Notes: a model not told the origin generated them from the letters alone. A stretch of DNA of 64,000 bases from Burkholderiaceae bacterium DAT-1 (GCA_019084025.1 JAHRBI010000004.1:186001-250000), one strand, 5' to 3'. Counted from the first letter of the stretch, positions 28,388-38,697 are shown. Program-made: numbers and translations.

Positions 28388-29389
28388 GTGAAAAAGTTGG
28401 CTTTGACAGTGGTATTGATCGCAAGCGTGCTGTCAACCGGCGTACAGGCTGCCGGACGTGAATTGCTGAATGTGTCCTATGACCCGACTCGAGAGTTGTT
28501 CCAGGACTTTAATAAGGCTTTTTCGGCGTATTGGAAAAAGACCGCCAATGAAGATGTGACTATACGGCAGTCCCATGGTGGCTCTGGTAAGCAGGCACGT
28601 GCGGTGCTGGATGGTCTGGAGGCGGATGTCGTGACACTGGCGCTTGCCTACGATATTGACGAGCTCTCCGCTAAAGCGCAGCTATTGCCGGCCAACTGGC
28701 AGTCACGTTTGCCGCAGCGCGCATCACCTTATACATCCACCATCGTGTTTCTTGTGCGCAAGGGGAATCCCAAGCAGATTCGGGATTGGGGGGATCTGGT
28801 GCGTCCCGGTGTGCAAGTTGTGACGCCTAATCCAAAAACATCTGGTGGTGCCCGCTGGAATTACCTCGCTGCGTGGGGGTGGGCGGTTTCGCAACCCGGA
28901 GCCAGTGACAAAACCGCACGGGACTTTATCGCCAAACTTTACGGTAACGTCAAAATTCTGGATACCGGCGCCCGTGGTGCAACGGTGACGTTTACCGAAC
29001 GTGGTCAGGGCGATGTGCTGATCGCTTGGGAGAACGAAGCATTCCTGGCGCTCAATGAAGCCGGTGGCGCCAATAAATTTCAGATTGTGGTTCCCAGCAG
29101 CTCTATTCTGGCCGAGCCGCCCGTTGCCGTAGTCGATAAGAATGCGAACAAACACGGTACCGCCAAGGTGGCGCAAGCGTATCTGCAGTATTTGTACAGC
29201 CCGGTTGGTCAGGAAATTGTGGCAAAGCACTACTATCGTCCGACGGACGCTACGGTTGCGGCAAAATACGCCAGTACCTTCCCCAAGTTGAAACTGTTTA
29301 CGATCGACGAAAAATTTGGTGGCTGGCAAAAAGCGCAGAAAGCCCATTTCGACGATGGTGGTGTATTCGACCAAATCTATCGTCGCTAA
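28388..29389 (+). CDS. sbp: Sulfate/thiosulfate-binding periplasmic protein
   Basis: 333 residues from GTG 28388, with GGAG upstream; the frame is open far upstream but the signal peptide ([20 protein letters not shown]) fixes this start. Family signatures are [50 protein letters not shown] and WENEAFLAL. It delivers sulfate or thiosulfate to the CysTWA permease. The permease genes are not adjacent, so it is an orphan binding protein here. A terminator follows. Confidence 0.93.
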   Translation: MKKLALTVVLIASVLSTGVQAAGRELLNVSYDPTRELFQDFNKAFSAYWKKTANEDVTIRQSHGGSGKQARAVLDGLEADVVTLALAYDIDELSAKAQLLPANWQSRLPQRASPYTSTIVFLVRKGNPKQIRDWGDLVRPGVQVVTPNPKTSGGARWNYLAAWGWAVSQPGASDKTARDFIAKLYGNVKILDTGARGATVTFTERGQGDVLIAWENEAFLALNEAGGANKFQIVVPSSSILAEPPVAVVDKNANKHGTAKVAQAYLQYLYSPVGQEIVAKHYYRPTDATVAAKYASTFPKLKLFTIDEKFGGWQKAQKAHFDDGGVFDQIYRR

Positions 29390-29432
29390 ATCTAATTGCT
29401 GCGCCATACGAGAGTCAGCCAGCTGCATCCCA

Positions 29433-29460
29433 ACGCCCGCCCGACAAGCGGGCGTTTTTA
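29433..29460 (+). terminator. Rho-independent terminator after sbp
   Basis: ACGCCCGC and GCGGGCGT pair around CCGACAA, followed by TTTTTA, 44 nt past the sbp stop. Confidence 0.88.
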
Positions 29461-29557
29461 CTGACTCAGTGATCACCACTTGGTGGCATTTTTTGTATTT
29501 GCTGTTTTGTCCTCACGCGCTTCCTTGTCTATAACGAGACTCTGAAAGGTGTGACCA

Positions 29558-30136
29558 ATGAGCCAGACAGATAACTCATCAGAATACAGAGGCAGCAGGG
29601 CCAATACGCCCGATCTGGACTGGAGCCAGGTTGGCGAGACCGTGCTGATTCTCGAGGTGGTGGCTGGACAAGTGATGGCCGCGATGCGCGATAGCGAGGA
29701 TTCGGTCGATCATCTGGCGGCAACCTTTACCAGCATGGGCGGCTATGTTCGCAACATGAGCGAACTGGTACGTGAAATACCGACGACCCCCGAAAACGCC
29801 GCCCAGAAGGCTGCGCTGCTGGGGATAACCGAGCAAGTCGGCTCAATGATGAATCAGGCTGTGGTGTCCTTCCAGTTCTACGACAAAATGGTGCAGCGAT
29901 TGTCACATGTCGTGGATGGCTTGGACGATGTAAGCGATTTAATCAGCGATCGTGCACGTCTGTATGTGCCAACTGAATGGGCTGCGCTGCAGGCGAGGTT
30001 TCGCTCGAAGTTCTCAACGATTGAAGAGAGGGCTTTGTTTGACGCAGTATTGCTGCAAGGTGTTCCTGTAAAGGCTGCGCTAGAGAACTATGTGGCCGCC
30101 CTGCAGGATAAGGGTAACGATATCGAACTGTTCTGA
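29558..30136 (+). CDS. CheZ-like helical protein, function unproven
   Basis: 192 residues, entirely helical, without membrane segments. The motif VVSFQFYDKMVQRLSHVVDGL near residue 105 resembles the CheZ and CheZ-like phosphatase core in which a helix carries Q and D side chains, but the exact catalytic DxxxQ cannot be confirmed. It precedes a PAS sensor kinase by 9 nt, so a role in that phosphorelay or in chemotaxis is plausible. Conserved hypothetical is the safe name. Confidence 0.6.
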   Translation: MSQTDNSSEYRGSRANTPDLDWSQVGETVLILEVVAGQVMAAMRDSEDSVDHLAATFTSMGGYVRNMSELVREIPTTPENAAQKAALLGITEQVGSMMNQAVVSFQFYDKMVQRLSHVVDGLDDVSDLISDRARLYVPTEWAALQARFRSKFSTIEERALFDAVLLQGVPVKAALENYVAALQDKGNDIELF

Positions 30137-30145
30137 TCAGCCTAC

Positions 30146-31633
30146 ATGCCTTTCAAACCGAGTCCTGCACCAGAAGTTCATGTCCTGGAAAGCCTGATTG
30201 TCTTTAGCAGGGTAAAGGTCGCGGTTTGGCATCCGGAGGGGGCGTGCTGGCAGGTGTCTCCCGGATTGAATCTTTCACTCGGATTGCCAGAGAGCTGGGG
30301 CGAGTGGTCCAGTGATGCATGGAGCCTACTCCTGCACGATGATGACCGCGCCAATGTGCTTGCAGCACTACAATCTTGCACAGACGGCCAATCCATCAAG
30401 CTGGTCAATGTCCGAATCAAACGTCGCGATATGGGCTGGTCGTGGTTCAACTGCAATTCCTTCTCTGCTGGCAAGCAGCCAGTCCTCGTGTTCGATGATG
30501 TGACCATTGCGAGACAGGACCGAGCAGCGCTGCTGGATAGTCATGTCAAATTGCGCGGTGTATATGATGCTGCGCCTGCCGCCATTATTTTCTGGGGCAA
30601 GGAAGGCCGGATTTCCGACTGGAATCCGATGGCTGAACGCATGTTTGGCTGGTCGACTGACGCCATGATCGGTCAGAAGCTGGTTCCCATTCTGATCGAA
30701 CCTGCTCATTACGATGCGTTTGCGGGCGCCGTCAATTTTGCTGCGCGTGGCCATCAGGTCGGTCAGGTGACGTGTCGCTCGCTCAAGCAGGATGGCAGCG
30801 TCATTCATTGTGACTGGCGAACGGTGGCCATATACGGGGCGTCCGGCAAACTGAGCGGCTTATTGTCACTGGTCACCGATGTAACTGACATGATTGCAGC
30901 GCAGGAAAGCCTGCTGCGAGCTAAAGAGCAAGCGGAGTCACTTAATCGGGCCAAATCCGAATTCCTGCTGGTAATCGGGCATGAACTCAGGACACCGCTG
31001 AACGGCGTACTGGGGATGGCGCAGGTGCTTGAAAGCATCGCATCCGAAGAAGAACAGACCTATATCCAGCCCATCCTCACCTGTGGCCGTAATCTGCGCG
31101 ATATCGTAGATTGTGTGAACGACTATACCTCCATTGATGCGGTTACGCCGGAAGACGTGCGGGAGGCGTTTGATCCTGATGATCTCGCCGCCAATCTACT
31201 GGATCAATTTCGCGCCGCAGCGACGGAAAAGGGGTTGGCACTGTCGGCTACACTGGCGGCTTCTGTGCGCCTATCCGGGGATAGACGCGGCATTGAGAAG
31301 ATCCTCAGAATCTTTATCCAGAATGCCATCCACTTCACTAAAAACGGACATGTTCAGGTGACCAGCGCAACGGAGGGAGGGGACGGGGCGCCAGTCACGC
31401 TTCGACTCTCTGTGCAGGATACCGGTATCGGCATTGATGCCGAGCGGCTGCCCAATCTGTTTGCACCGTTTTCCCATGCGCAGGATGTCAAAACCAGAGC
31501 CCAGGGGGGCATTGGTCTCGGACTCGCCCTGGCGCGCAAGCTGGCCGATCGCATGCAGGGTCGCCTTATTGTGAGCAGCGAGCTCGGTGTCGGATCGACA
31601 TTTTCATTGGAAGTCGAGCTGGCGTCTATCTGA
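30146..31633 (+). CDS. PAS-domain hybrid-type sensor histidine kinase (no receiver)
   Basis: 495 residues, cytosolic, with no membrane helices. An N-terminal PAS-like region (about 20-120) and a second PAS domain (about 125-245, with AAPAAIIFWGKEGRISDWN) precede HisKA with the phospho-acceptor in GHELRTPLNGVLG near residue 278. The HATPase_c domain shows N (QNAIHFT), G1 (DTGIGI near 425) and G2 (GIGLGLALARKL) boxes. No response regulator gene is adjacent. It follows the CheZ-like gene by 9 nt and probably shares its transcript. Confidence 0.88.
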   Translation: MPFKPSPAPEVHVLESLIVFSRVKVAVWHPEGACWQVSPGLNLSLGLPESWGEWSSDAWSLLLHDDDRANVLAALQSCTDGQSIKLVNVRIKRRDMGWSWFNCNSFSAGKQPVLVFDDVTIARQDRAALLDSHVKLRGVYDAAPAAIIFWGKEGRISDWNPMAERMFGWSTDAMIGQKLVPILIEPAHYDAFAGAVNFAARGHQVGQVTCRSLKQDGSVIHCDWRTVAIYGASGKLSGLLSLVTDVTDMIAAQESLLRAKEQAESLNRAKSEFLLVIGHELRTPLNGVLGMAQVLESIASEEEQTYIQPILTCGRNLRDIVDCVNDYTSIDAVTPEDVREAFDPDDLAANLLDQFRAAATEKGLALSATLAASVRLSGDRRGIEKILRIFIQNAIHFTKNGHVQVTSATEGGDGAPVTLRLSVQDTGIGIDAERLPNLFAPFSHAQDVKTRAQGGIGLGLALARKLADRMQGRLIVSSELGVGSTFSLEVELASI

Positions 31634-31657
31634 CGGGCTTGCAGGCTCAGTCACACT

Positions 31658-32209
31658 ATGATCGAATGCCAGCCATTCAATGGTCAGGCAAAAATCAGCA
31701 TGCATCTTCCGCATATCGAGTCATGGGCCGAACAAGCCCATACCCTGTTCGAACTCATTAATCCCGGCTTTCCGGATCGTGCCGATGAGCAATATCAGGC
31801 CTTTCTGGATGAATTGGCCGCGCACGATGACGATGAATTCGCCAGTACAGTTGATCTGATGAATGTCGTGAAAGACATCATTGATGGCGAGTCGGCATGC
31901 CAGCTGAATTGGCGTGCAGGACCCGAATTCGTGGAAGGTATGTTGCGCGTGCTTGAAGGCATGGGCGAAGAAATTGACTGGGGTGTGGACGATCCACTGG
32001 ATGATGACTGGCTCAAGGCAATGACTGTACCAGAACTGGTACTACGTGCCGCCGATGGTTTGCAGGATGCAGGCTATACGCTGTGGTGCTGGCAAATTGA
32101 TCAGGAGCATTTTCTGGCCTGGCTGACGCAATCAGTATCCGAGAGCGAAATGGCCAGTTTGGTGGATAGTCTGGGTCTGGGTGTTTGCGTTGCAACAGAT
32201 TTATTTTAG
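31658..32209 (+). CDS. DUF6630-like hypothetical protein
   Basis: 183 residues from ATG 31658; an ATG at 31700 (MHLPHIESWAEQ) is an alternative and neither has a clear ribosome site. Highly acidic and soluble. The C-terminal half (AGYTLWCWQIDQEHFLAWL) resembles DUF6630 proteins, whose function is unknown. It follows the kinase by 24 nt. Confidence 0.6.
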   Translation: MIECQPFNGQAKISMHLPHIESWAEQAHTLFELINPGFPDRADEQYQAFLDELAAHDDDEFASTVDLMNVVKDIIDGESACQLNWRAGPEFVEGMLRVLEGMGEEIDWGVDDPLDDDWLKAMTVPELVLRAADGLQDAGYTLWCWQIDQEHFLAWLTQSVSESEMASLVDSLGLGVCVATDLF

Positions 32210-32384
32210 TAAATAAAATCAAACGATTGCGAATTTTGTTCTGCGGAAAGTCTATGGCATGATGTTGCTGTGCAGCACACTTGCGAGCGCACAACTGTCA
32301 TGATTGGCTGGCAAGCTGCGCACATATTGAGATCGGGTGTATGTACCGGATCTTGATCACTTTGAGTGTGTGCAGGAGAACATC

Positions 32385-32579
32385 ATGTCAGCCATTTTCT
32401 TGCAAAATCGCCATGTAAACCACGACACCGTTCGGGTGAGGTATGCATGGTTGCCGATCCGCAGCTGGTCAGGCTTTTCCCCATTCTATGAGCGTACGGG
32501 TTGGTACTGGATGCGAAATGTTCGCGAGGTATCAATGGGGAATGGGCGCTGGATGGCCCACTCCGATTTGAACGAGTAG
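32385..32579 (+). CDS. Possible small protein of 64 residues
   Basis: ATG 32385 has AGGAG at the right distance. The product starts MSAIFLQNRHVNHDTVRVRY and is rich in Trp, Arg and Tyr (RSWSGFSPFYERTGWYW). No domain recognised and no homologue known to me. It is separated from the 3' end of the convergent esterase gene by 23 nt. Confidence 0.4.
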   Translation: MSAIFLQNRHVNHDTVRVRYAWLPIRSWSGFSPFYERTGWYWMRNVREVSMGNGRWMAHSDLNE

Positions 32580-32602
32580 CGAAGGCGCTTTCTGTGCCCC
32601 CA

Positions 32603-33481
32603 TCACCTGGGCAGGGGAGAATCCGCTCCCCTGAATGCCCAGCGAAACGCATTCAGGGCCGATGGTTCGTAAATCGTTTGATGGAGCTCTTGTGGCATCT
32701 CATCGAAGCGATGGCGAATACCCGCATGGTTGCCGTGGCGGATCATACCGGCATACGATTTAACGCTGTCGTCATTGCCGTTGCCGCTGCTTGATAGGTA
32801 GATCGTGGCTGTGAGATCCGGATGCGTCTTCAGAAAAGTCGCAGTGTCCTGTGTCAGCTGGCTGTTGTTCCACCATAGCGAGGGATCAATGGCGATATAG
32901 GCGCTAAACATCTCAGGTGATGCAATCAGGGTCTCAAGGGCAAACAAGCCCGCCAGCGATTCCCCGACAATCGCGCGTTCAGGTGTCACCCGGTAACGAG
33001 ATTCAATGACTGGAAACAGCTCGTCCCGAATGAAGGCACGAAATGCTGCCGAACCGCCTGTACGCAAGGCGATTTTGCGATCAGCTTCTTGGGTAGACGG
33101 GCCTGTCAGGTCTCGCCTGCGTTCGGTATTTTCGATACCTACCAGAATAAACGGGCGCATGGTGCCATTGGCCAGAGATACCTGCATGAGTCCTGCGACA
33201 TGCAGGAAATCTTCTGCCATGCCGCCATCCGGCATGTAAATGACGGGCAACTGGGCATTCGGGGATTCGCGATAACCTGGCGGGACATAGACATTGATAC
33301 GCCTGATTTCGTTCAGATGCCGCGAACTGATCGTAAATGATTCTCCCAGCGTGATTGGTTGAGGTGCTGTAGCGGAAATCGGCTGGCGAATCGCTGGTTG
33401 CTCGCAATATGCATAAATTGCAGACGCACCGAGGATTGCCGCCGTGACTGCGCTCTGTTGCCACTTTATCAGACTGTTCAA
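32603..33481 (-). CDS. Exported alpha/beta-hydrolase (esterase D / ferric-enterobactin esterase-like)
   Basis: 292 residues with an N-terminal signal or anchor (about 10-27). The nucleophile elbow is GESLAGLFAL near residue 170, with the acid and His expected in later blocks (AIDPSLWWNN; EMPQELHQTIYEP). INVYVPPGYRES and LPVIYMPDGG are typical of the YbbA/BesA/IroE group that hydrolyses siderophore or ester substrates. No siderophore genes lie nearby, so the substrate is unknown. Confidence 0.8.
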   Translation of the reverse strand: MNSLIKWQQSAVTAAILGASAIYAYCEQPAIRQPISATAPQPITLGESFTISSRHLNEIRRINVYVPPGYRESPNAQLPVIYMPDGGMAEDFLHVAGLMQVSLANGTMRPFILVGIENTERRRDLTGPSTQEADRKIALRTGGSAAFRAFIRDELFPVIESRYRVTPERAIVGESLAGLFALETLIASPEMFSAYIAIDPSLWWNNSQLTQDTATFLKTHPDLTATIYLSSSGNGNDDSVKSYAGMIRHGNHAGIRHRFDEMPQELHQTIYEPSALNAFRWAFRGADSPLPR

Positions 33482-33601
33482 TTCACTTTCCCCTCTGCTT
33501 GTTCTTGAGCCGAATGCTGGCTGATCGGAAACAGCATCTTAGCGTTGCAAAGGATGACCGCCATGCATAAAAGCGGAAAAGTCTTCACAGGTATTTCCGC
33601 T

Positions 33602-35305
33602 TTATGGCGCGCTATCAAACCAGATCCGGCGAAAGTCTAACCAACCGCTTGCGTTGAGACAGAGCCCGTTCATCTGTGGAGGCGCAACTGCATATTGGCG
33701 GGTGTGAAGCAGAGGGATCATCGACGCCTCCGCAGTGAGTTGCCGGAAGGCTTGTTCGAGCAGCTGATGTTGATCCTCGATGCGAGACGTGCCGGATGCC
33801 GCCATCACGCTACGCTGCAGGTTGGCTCGCTGGTCTGCAGATAGCCAGGCATGGAGCATCGAATTGCCGTTCAGGATGTCTCGCAATCCAAATCGAATGT
33901 CGTCCAGCACCAATTCGTAGCCGATGGCGATATCTGATTGATGCCACGCTTGCTGTCCGTGGAAATCATCATAGTCCAGAAGGGAAAGCACAATCCGGTA
34001 GCCTTTATCTCTCAGTGTAGCTGCAAGATGCTCTGCGAGCTGCTGGCTACCGTCCTGTTTCGGACTGATCATGTGCAAGGTCGCAGGCGTCAGTCGTGCG
34101 CCAGTCTGTCTATCCTCGACGTGCAACCAGTCGGGCAGAAAACCCTGTGCAAGCGGACGCTGGGTCATGACCGAGAGCGGGATAACGCTTTGACGAAGTA
34201 GATGGGCAAATGCTTGTCTTGATTCAAGGCTGGCAAAGATAGGGGATGCGGGATTCAAGATCGCGAAATCGCATCCAAGCTCGGGTTGCTGCAGCAATTG
34301 CCAGTCCGGTGGGATAGCTTGATCAGGTAAGGCACGGAAATGACTGTCAAATTGACGAGCATGCATCGCCGGCAAGGTGTTAGATGCCTCCAGAAACCAG
34401 AGTTCGACCTGATCAAGGAGTGTGCGTTCGCGAAAATACCCATCGAATCGGGATAGGCGTGCCTGCCAGGGGGTATTCCGTTCTATTCGGAATGCGCCTG
34501 CAGAAACGGGGCGCTGACTGAAATCCGCTCGCAGCCAATCATCTTCCGGCACAACCATGCCTGCGCAGCTGGCCAGCAAATTCGGCAGGAGATGATCTGG
34601 CCTAGAAAGAAGCAAGTGAATGGTATCCTGTGTGGATCCAATCGTCTCAATATGGGCAAATGATTGCCGATGCGGGCCTTCGGTGATGCGGGCTCGTTCG
34701 AGGGTGGACACAATGTCGCGCGTGCGAATGCGGCGGCCATCATGGAAATGCAGGCCGGGACGCACATTGAAAGACCAGTGAATGCCAGCCGCATCATGTG
34801 TCCAACGGTGAGCGAGTGCGGGACGTAGCTGATGCAGCTGCTCGTCGTATTCGACAAGTCCACAACCGACTTGTCGCAGGATATGCAATTCAGGCCTGCG
34901 ATTTGCCTGTAGGGGATCAAGGCTGGTCAGGCTGCGATGAAAGGGCATGCGCAATACGGTACCGCTAGATGCATCTATGCAGGTGGACAGCAGCATGCCG
35001 AGGGCATCCAGACGCGCGCGTGGCACCGTCTCCAGAAATGCGGTATCTAGCTTGCCTGCTTCTATGCGTGAGCGGATGTGCTGAAGTCGGAGTGCTGACG
35101 GTTCTTTTAGCAAGTCGATCTGTGTCCGGCGTCCGCGCCCGCGCCCCGGAATTCTGCGTATCCAGCCGAATGCTTCCATTTGCCCAAGTAAGAGTCGGGC
35201 ATTGCGCACACTGCAGCACAGCATATCTGCGATGGCGTGCATATCCGGTGCCGGGCAAGCGGGCAGGTTCTGGTGCAGTCGCTGGTATTGATCAATCAGT
35301 CGCAT
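33602..35305 (-). CDS. SgrR-family transcriptional regulator
   Basis: 567 residues. An N-terminal winged-helix SgrR_N domain (about 1-110, LLLGQMEAFGWIRRIPGRGRG) is fused to an oligopeptide-binding-type SBP_bac_5 domain (about 150-560; HWSFNVRPGLHFHDGRRIRTRDIVSTLERA). In E. coli SgrR senses glucose phosphate stress and activates sgrS. No SgrS-like RNA was recognised here. It diverges from a solute-binding protein gene, a likely target. Confidence 0.85.
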   Translation of the reverse strand: MRLIDQYQRLHQNLPACPAPDMHAIADMLCCSVRNARLLLGQMEAFGWIRRIPGRGRGRRTQIDLLKEPSALRLQHIRSRIEAGKLDTAFLETVPRARLDALGMLLSTCIDASSGTVLRMPFHRSLTSLDPLQANRRPELHILRQVGCGLVEYDEQLHQLRPALAHRWTHDAAGIHWSFNVRPGLHFHDGRRIRTRDIVSTLERARITEGPHRQSFAHIETIGSTQDTIHLLLSRPDHLLPNLLASCAGMVVPEDDWLRADFSQRPVSAGAFRIERNTPWQARLSRFDGYFRERTLLDQVELWFLEASNTLPAMHARQFDSHFRALPDQAIPPDWQLLQQPELGCDFAILNPASPIFASLESRQAFAHLLRQSVIPLSVMTQRPLAQGFLPDWLHVEDRQTGARLTPATLHMISPKQDGSQQLAEHLAATLRDKGYRIVLSLLDYDDFHGQQAWHQSDIAIGYELVLDDIRFGLRDILNGNSMLHAWLSADQRANLQRSVMAASGTSRIEDQHQLLEQAFRQLTAEASMIPLLHTRQYAVAPPQMNGLCLNASGWLDFRRIWFDSAP

Positions 35306-35429
35306 TGATGCGGGAAGGAAAAGGCCGGTGACCGTGGCAGGATAAATCAGTTCAGCCTATTGCGGGGGAACATGCTATCAAATGCATCTGACGCTTGCTA
35401 AAGTGATGTGGAGGCGTGAGGAAATATAT

Positions 35430-36164
35430 ATGAAGCGGTACGCATGGGGATGTGTATTGATTGTGCTCTGCTGCGCGCATGCGCATGCGGCGTTAGCCAC
35501 GCTGCGGGTGGGTTTTAGTAATAACAAGCCGCCTTATATTTTCGAAAAGGAACGCCGAGGGTTGGAGTACGATATCGTGGTATCGGCACTTGTAGAGGCA
35601 GGATTCGAGGTAAAGCCCTTCTTTGCGCCGATTGAGCGCCTTCATGTCATGATTGCGCACAGACAACTTGACGCTATCACCACGACCAATTCCCAGTCCG
35701 GGCTGACGCTTGCTTATTCCGATCCGTATATCGAATATCAGAACTATGCAGTCGCCTTGTCAGCACGAAAGGTAGAGCTCAATCAGATGGCGGACTTGGC
35801 CAACTACTCGGTCAGCTCATTTCAGCGTGCGCGAAAGTTGCTCGGACCAGAATTCGAACAAGTCATGATCAATCATCCAAAATATGTGGAAGAAGGTGAT
35901 CAGGGTGTTCGGAATCTGCTGTTATTTAGTGGGCGAGTTGATGTGGTTGTGGGCGAGCGCCGTATTATCGAATGGTTTAGTGCCAATCGGCCTGGTAAGG
36001 TGAATATGCGGCAGCCTGTCACGTGGTACAAATTGTTCCCACCGACATCGTATTCGGTTGGATTTGTACGTGCAGACTATCGCGATCTGTTCAACGTGGC
36101 TCTGGCCGGCATTCGTCGCAAGGGGCGCTACGCAGACATTGAGCGGCGTTATGAAAACGATTAA
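35430..36164 (+). CDS. Extracellular solute-binding protein family 3
   Basis: 244 residues from ATG 35430, with GAGGAA upstream; the frame extends 16 codons further. A signal peptide (about 1-22, ending AHAHAALA) is followed by an SBP_bac_3 fold: LRVGFSNNKPPYIFE, RGLEYDIVVSALVEAGFEV, and AIERLHVMIAHRQLDA-like IERLHVMIAHRQL. No ABC permease adjoins, so it may be a signalling or orphan binding protein. It ends at a bidirectional terminator. Confidence 0.83.
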   Translation: MKRYAWGCVLIVLCCAHAHAALATLRVGFSNNKPPYIFEKERRGLEYDIVVSALVEAGFEVKPFFAPIERLHVMIAHRQLDAITTTNSQSGLTLAYSDPYIEYQNYAVALSARKVELNQMADLANYSVSSFQRARKLLGPEFEQVMINHPKYVEEGDQGVRNLLLFSGRVDVVVGERRIIEWFSANRPGKVNMRQPVTWYKLFPPTSYSVGFVRADYRDLFNVALAGIRRKGRYADIERRYEND

Positions 36165-36277
36165 GCGTACTTGGCGAGGTACTTGAAGGAGGGCTGCGAT
36201 GCAGGTTGGCGGTCCGGGCACGCGGCATGAATTCACGATGGCGTCGATAGTGTTTGAAATGCAAGCGCCAGACATGC

Positions 36278-36305
36278 AAAAGCCCGATCCTGAGATCGGG
36301 CTTTT
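36278..36305. terminator. Bidirectional terminator between the SBP gene and the tRNA cluster
   Basis: AAAAGCCCGATC and GATCGGGCTTTT form a symmetric stem, giving T-runs on both strands. It can end the plus-strand binding-protein transcript and the minus-strand tRNA transcript. Confidence 0.85.
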
Positions 36306-36314
36306 GACTTGTGG

Positions 36315-36390
36315 TGGCGTCCCCACGGGGATTCGAACCCCGGTTATCGCCGTGAAAGGGCGGTGTCCTAGGCCTCTAGACGATGGGGAC
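36315..36390 (-). tRNA. tRNA-Glu(TTC), distal copy
   Basis: 76 nt on the minus strand, including the encoded CCA. Starts GTCCCCATCGTCTAGAGG; the anticodon loop CTTTCAC gives TTC. Sequence is identical to the copy at 36603. Confidence 0.95.
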
Positions 36391-36440
36391 CTGGCCTGTT
36401 TGAATCAGATTGCATACTGCACAACACTGACTCGAATACT

Positions 36441-36516
<76 letters not shown>

Positions 36517-36602
36517 AAGGTATTTTGATACTTGGCAAAACAGATGGTCGGGCTGTTTTGTTGCATCCGGTATCGCTACCGGCAATGGCTGACGCCATGT
36601 TT

Positions 36603-36678
36603 TGGCGTCCCCACGGGGATTCGAACCCCGGTTATCGCCGTGAAAGGGCGGTGTCCTAGGCCTCTAGACGATGGGGAC
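36603..36678 (-). tRNA. tRNA-Glu(TTC), proximal copy
   Basis: 76 nt, same sequence as the distal Glu gene, including the encoded CCA. Confidence 0.95.
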
Positions 36679-36738
36679 AGTGGCCTTCGAGTTGAAGCAA
36701 GTAACCGTGAGGTCAATCTTTGCTGCATCTCTGAATTT

Positions 36739-36814
<76 letters not shown>

Positions 36815-36872
36815 GAAATTCGTCTCTTCCGGTTCGCTGCGACAAGCGCGGTGCGTTTCAGAAGAGACGCGC

Positions 36873-36901
36873 ATATTAAGCAGATTTGCACATTCTGTAA
36901 A
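36873..36901 (-). promoter_or_regulatory. Promoter of the tRNA cluster with GC-rich discriminator
   Basis: On the minus strand -35 TTTACA (36896-36901), 17-bp spacer, -10 TAATAT (36873-36878), followed by GCGCG. A GC-rich discriminator is typical of stringently controlled stable-RNA promoters. Confidence 0.78.
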
Positions 36902-36920
36902 GCATTTCGTGCAAAAAATT

Positions 36921-37712
36921 TTACCAGAAGCGATACCAGGCACGTGTGCCGAAGATCTGGTTTTCGGTTAGTATCGAGTTCGGGTAGTTTGTTTTCAAGA
37001 CCTTACGTGCATCATCGGCCAGCTCTTTCTGGTTCAGGCGATCGTAAGATGCCGCCATAATCAGTAGCGCAACTTCCACACGATTGGTGGTACCGTAGTT
37101 TTCAATGACATATTTGGAGCGATTAGCGGCAGCCAAATATGCCCCGCGACGGTAGTAGTATTTTGAAATGTACAGTTCACTATCGGCCAGTGCCGTGATC
37201 AGGTAGGCCATGCGATCACGCGAATCTTCGGCGTACCGGCTATTGGGGAAACGATTCACCAGATCATGGAAGGCTTCGAAAGATTCCTTGGCGGCCTTTG
37301 GATCGCGCTCGGCCATATCCTGATTGGCGATTCTTGCAAAGAAGGATTTGTCTTCGATAAAGTTAATCAGACCCTTCAGATAGTAGGCGTAGTCCGCGTT
37401 CTGATGGGTCGGATGCTGCTTGAGGAAGCGATCCAGACTCTGCAGCGCAGCAGCGGGTTCCTGATCCTTGAAATTGGCATAGGCCATTTCCAGTTCGGCT
37501 TGCTGGGCATAGCTACCGTAAGGATACTTGGCGATCAGCTGCTCGTAGGTTTTAACTGCAAGCTGGTAATTTGAGTTATCCAGCTCGGTCTTGGCACTTT
37601 GATACAGTTCTTCCGCACTGGCGTGCTTGATCTTTTCTTTATCCGGGTCGGTGCCACACGCTGTTAAAGCAAGTGCGAGCATGACGGCGAACAACGGTAC
37701 AATGCGTTTCAT
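36921..37712 (-). CDS. bamD: Outer membrane assembly lipoprotein BamD
   Basis: 263 residues. The lipobox is LALTACGT, with the lipidated Cys at about 19. TPR repeats cover about 30-250 ([20 protein letters not shown], then [20 protein letters not shown]). BamD is the essential periplasmic TPR partner of BamA in beta-barrel insertion. Its ATG at 37712 overlaps, on the opposite strand, the ATG of rluD. Confidence 0.96.
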   Translation of the reverse strand: MKRIVPLFAVMLALALTACGTDPDKEKIKHASAEELYQSAKTELDNSNYQLAVKTYEQLIAKYPYGSYAQQAELEMAYANFKDQEPAAALQSLDRFLKQHPTHQNADYAYYLKGLINFIEDKSFFARIANQDMAERDPKAAKESFEAFHDLVNRFPNSRYAEDSRDRMAYLITALADSELYISKYYYRRGAYLAAANRSKYVIENYGTTNRVEVALLIMAASYDRLNQKELADDARKVLKTNYPNSILTENQIFGTRAWYRFW

Positions 37713-38697
37713 GGAAAACCCTGTATCAAATTCTCAGACAGAAGCCGAAGATTATAACGATTCGGATGACAGAATCGCACTCGAAGTGCCACAAGATTGT
37801 GCTGGTGGACGCCTCGATGCGGTTTTGGCGCGACTATTACCCGAATTTTCCCGCAGCCGTCTTGCCAAATGGATCACCGATGGCAAGGTGTTGCTGGCTG
37901 GAGCAGCTGTTCAACCCAAGACAAAAGTCTGGGGCGGCGAGCTGATCGAGGTCGATATTGAACCCGACCCGCAGGAGCAAGCCTTCGCACCCGAGCCCAT
38001 CGACTTCCCCGTGATTCACGAGGATGCTGCGATCATTGTCATAGACAAGCCTGCAGGGCTAGTAGTTCACCCTGCTGCAGGAAACTGGCAGGGTACACTA
38101 CTCAATGGCCTTTTGTATCGTTATCCGGAACTCGGACACATCCCGCGCGCGGGCATTGTGCACCGGCTGGACAAGGATACCAGCGGGTTGATGGTGGTTG
38201 CGCGTACGCTGGCCGCCCAGACCGACTTGGTGCGTCAGCTGCAGGCCCGCACGGTCAAGCGCCAGTATCTGGCGATTGCACAGGGCGTGCTAACGGGTTC
38301 GGGTACGGTGAATGCGCCGATTGGACGGCATCCGCGAGATCGTTTGCGCATGGCGGTCGTGCCCACCGGCAAGCCCGCTGTCACGCACTGGCAGGCAATT
38401 GAACAGCTCGATCGTCATACGCTGGTGGAATGCAAACTGGAGACAGGGCGGACCCACCAGATTCGTGTACATATGGCGCATATTGGCCATGCGCTGGCGG
38501 CTGATCCCGTGTATGGCGGTAAGGGCATGGCTGCAGAACCAGAAGTGGCGGCTGCGCTGAACGTGTTTGCGCGACAGGCACTGCATGCCTTGCGTCTGGG
38601 GCTGGTGCATCCTGTGTCCGGCGAGCATGTGCAGTGGGAAAGCCAGATGCCTGATGATTTTTCGACCTTGATGGCTGCTTTGAGGACACCTGCATGA
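37711..38697 (+). CDS. rluD: 23S rRNA pseudouridine synthase RluD
   Basis: 328 residues from the ATG at 37711, needed to cover the conserved start before [24 protein letters not shown]. An S4 domain lies at about 25-85. The catalytic motif is [14 protein letters not shown], with its Asp around residue 155. RluD makes pseudouridines 1911, 1915 and 1917 of helix 69. The bamD-rluD divergent pair is conserved in proteobacteria; it shares 4 nt with pgeF at its 3' end. Confidence 0.95.
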   Translation: MENPVSNSQTEAEDYNDSDDRIALEVPQDCAGGRLDAVLARLLPEFSRSRLAKWITDGKVLLAGAAVQPKTKVWGGELIEVDIEPDPQEQAFAPEPIDFPVIHEDAAIIVIDKPAGLVVHPAAGNWQGTLLNGLLYRYPELGHIPRAGIVHRLDKDTSGLMVVARTLAAQTDLVRQLQARTVKRQYLAIAQGVLTGSGTVNAPIGRHPRDRLRMAVVPTGKPAVTHWQAIEQLDRHTLVECKLETGRTHQIRVHMAHIGHALAADPVYGGKGMAAEPEVAAALNVFARQALHALRLGLVHPVSGEHVQWESQMPDDFSTLMAALRTPA

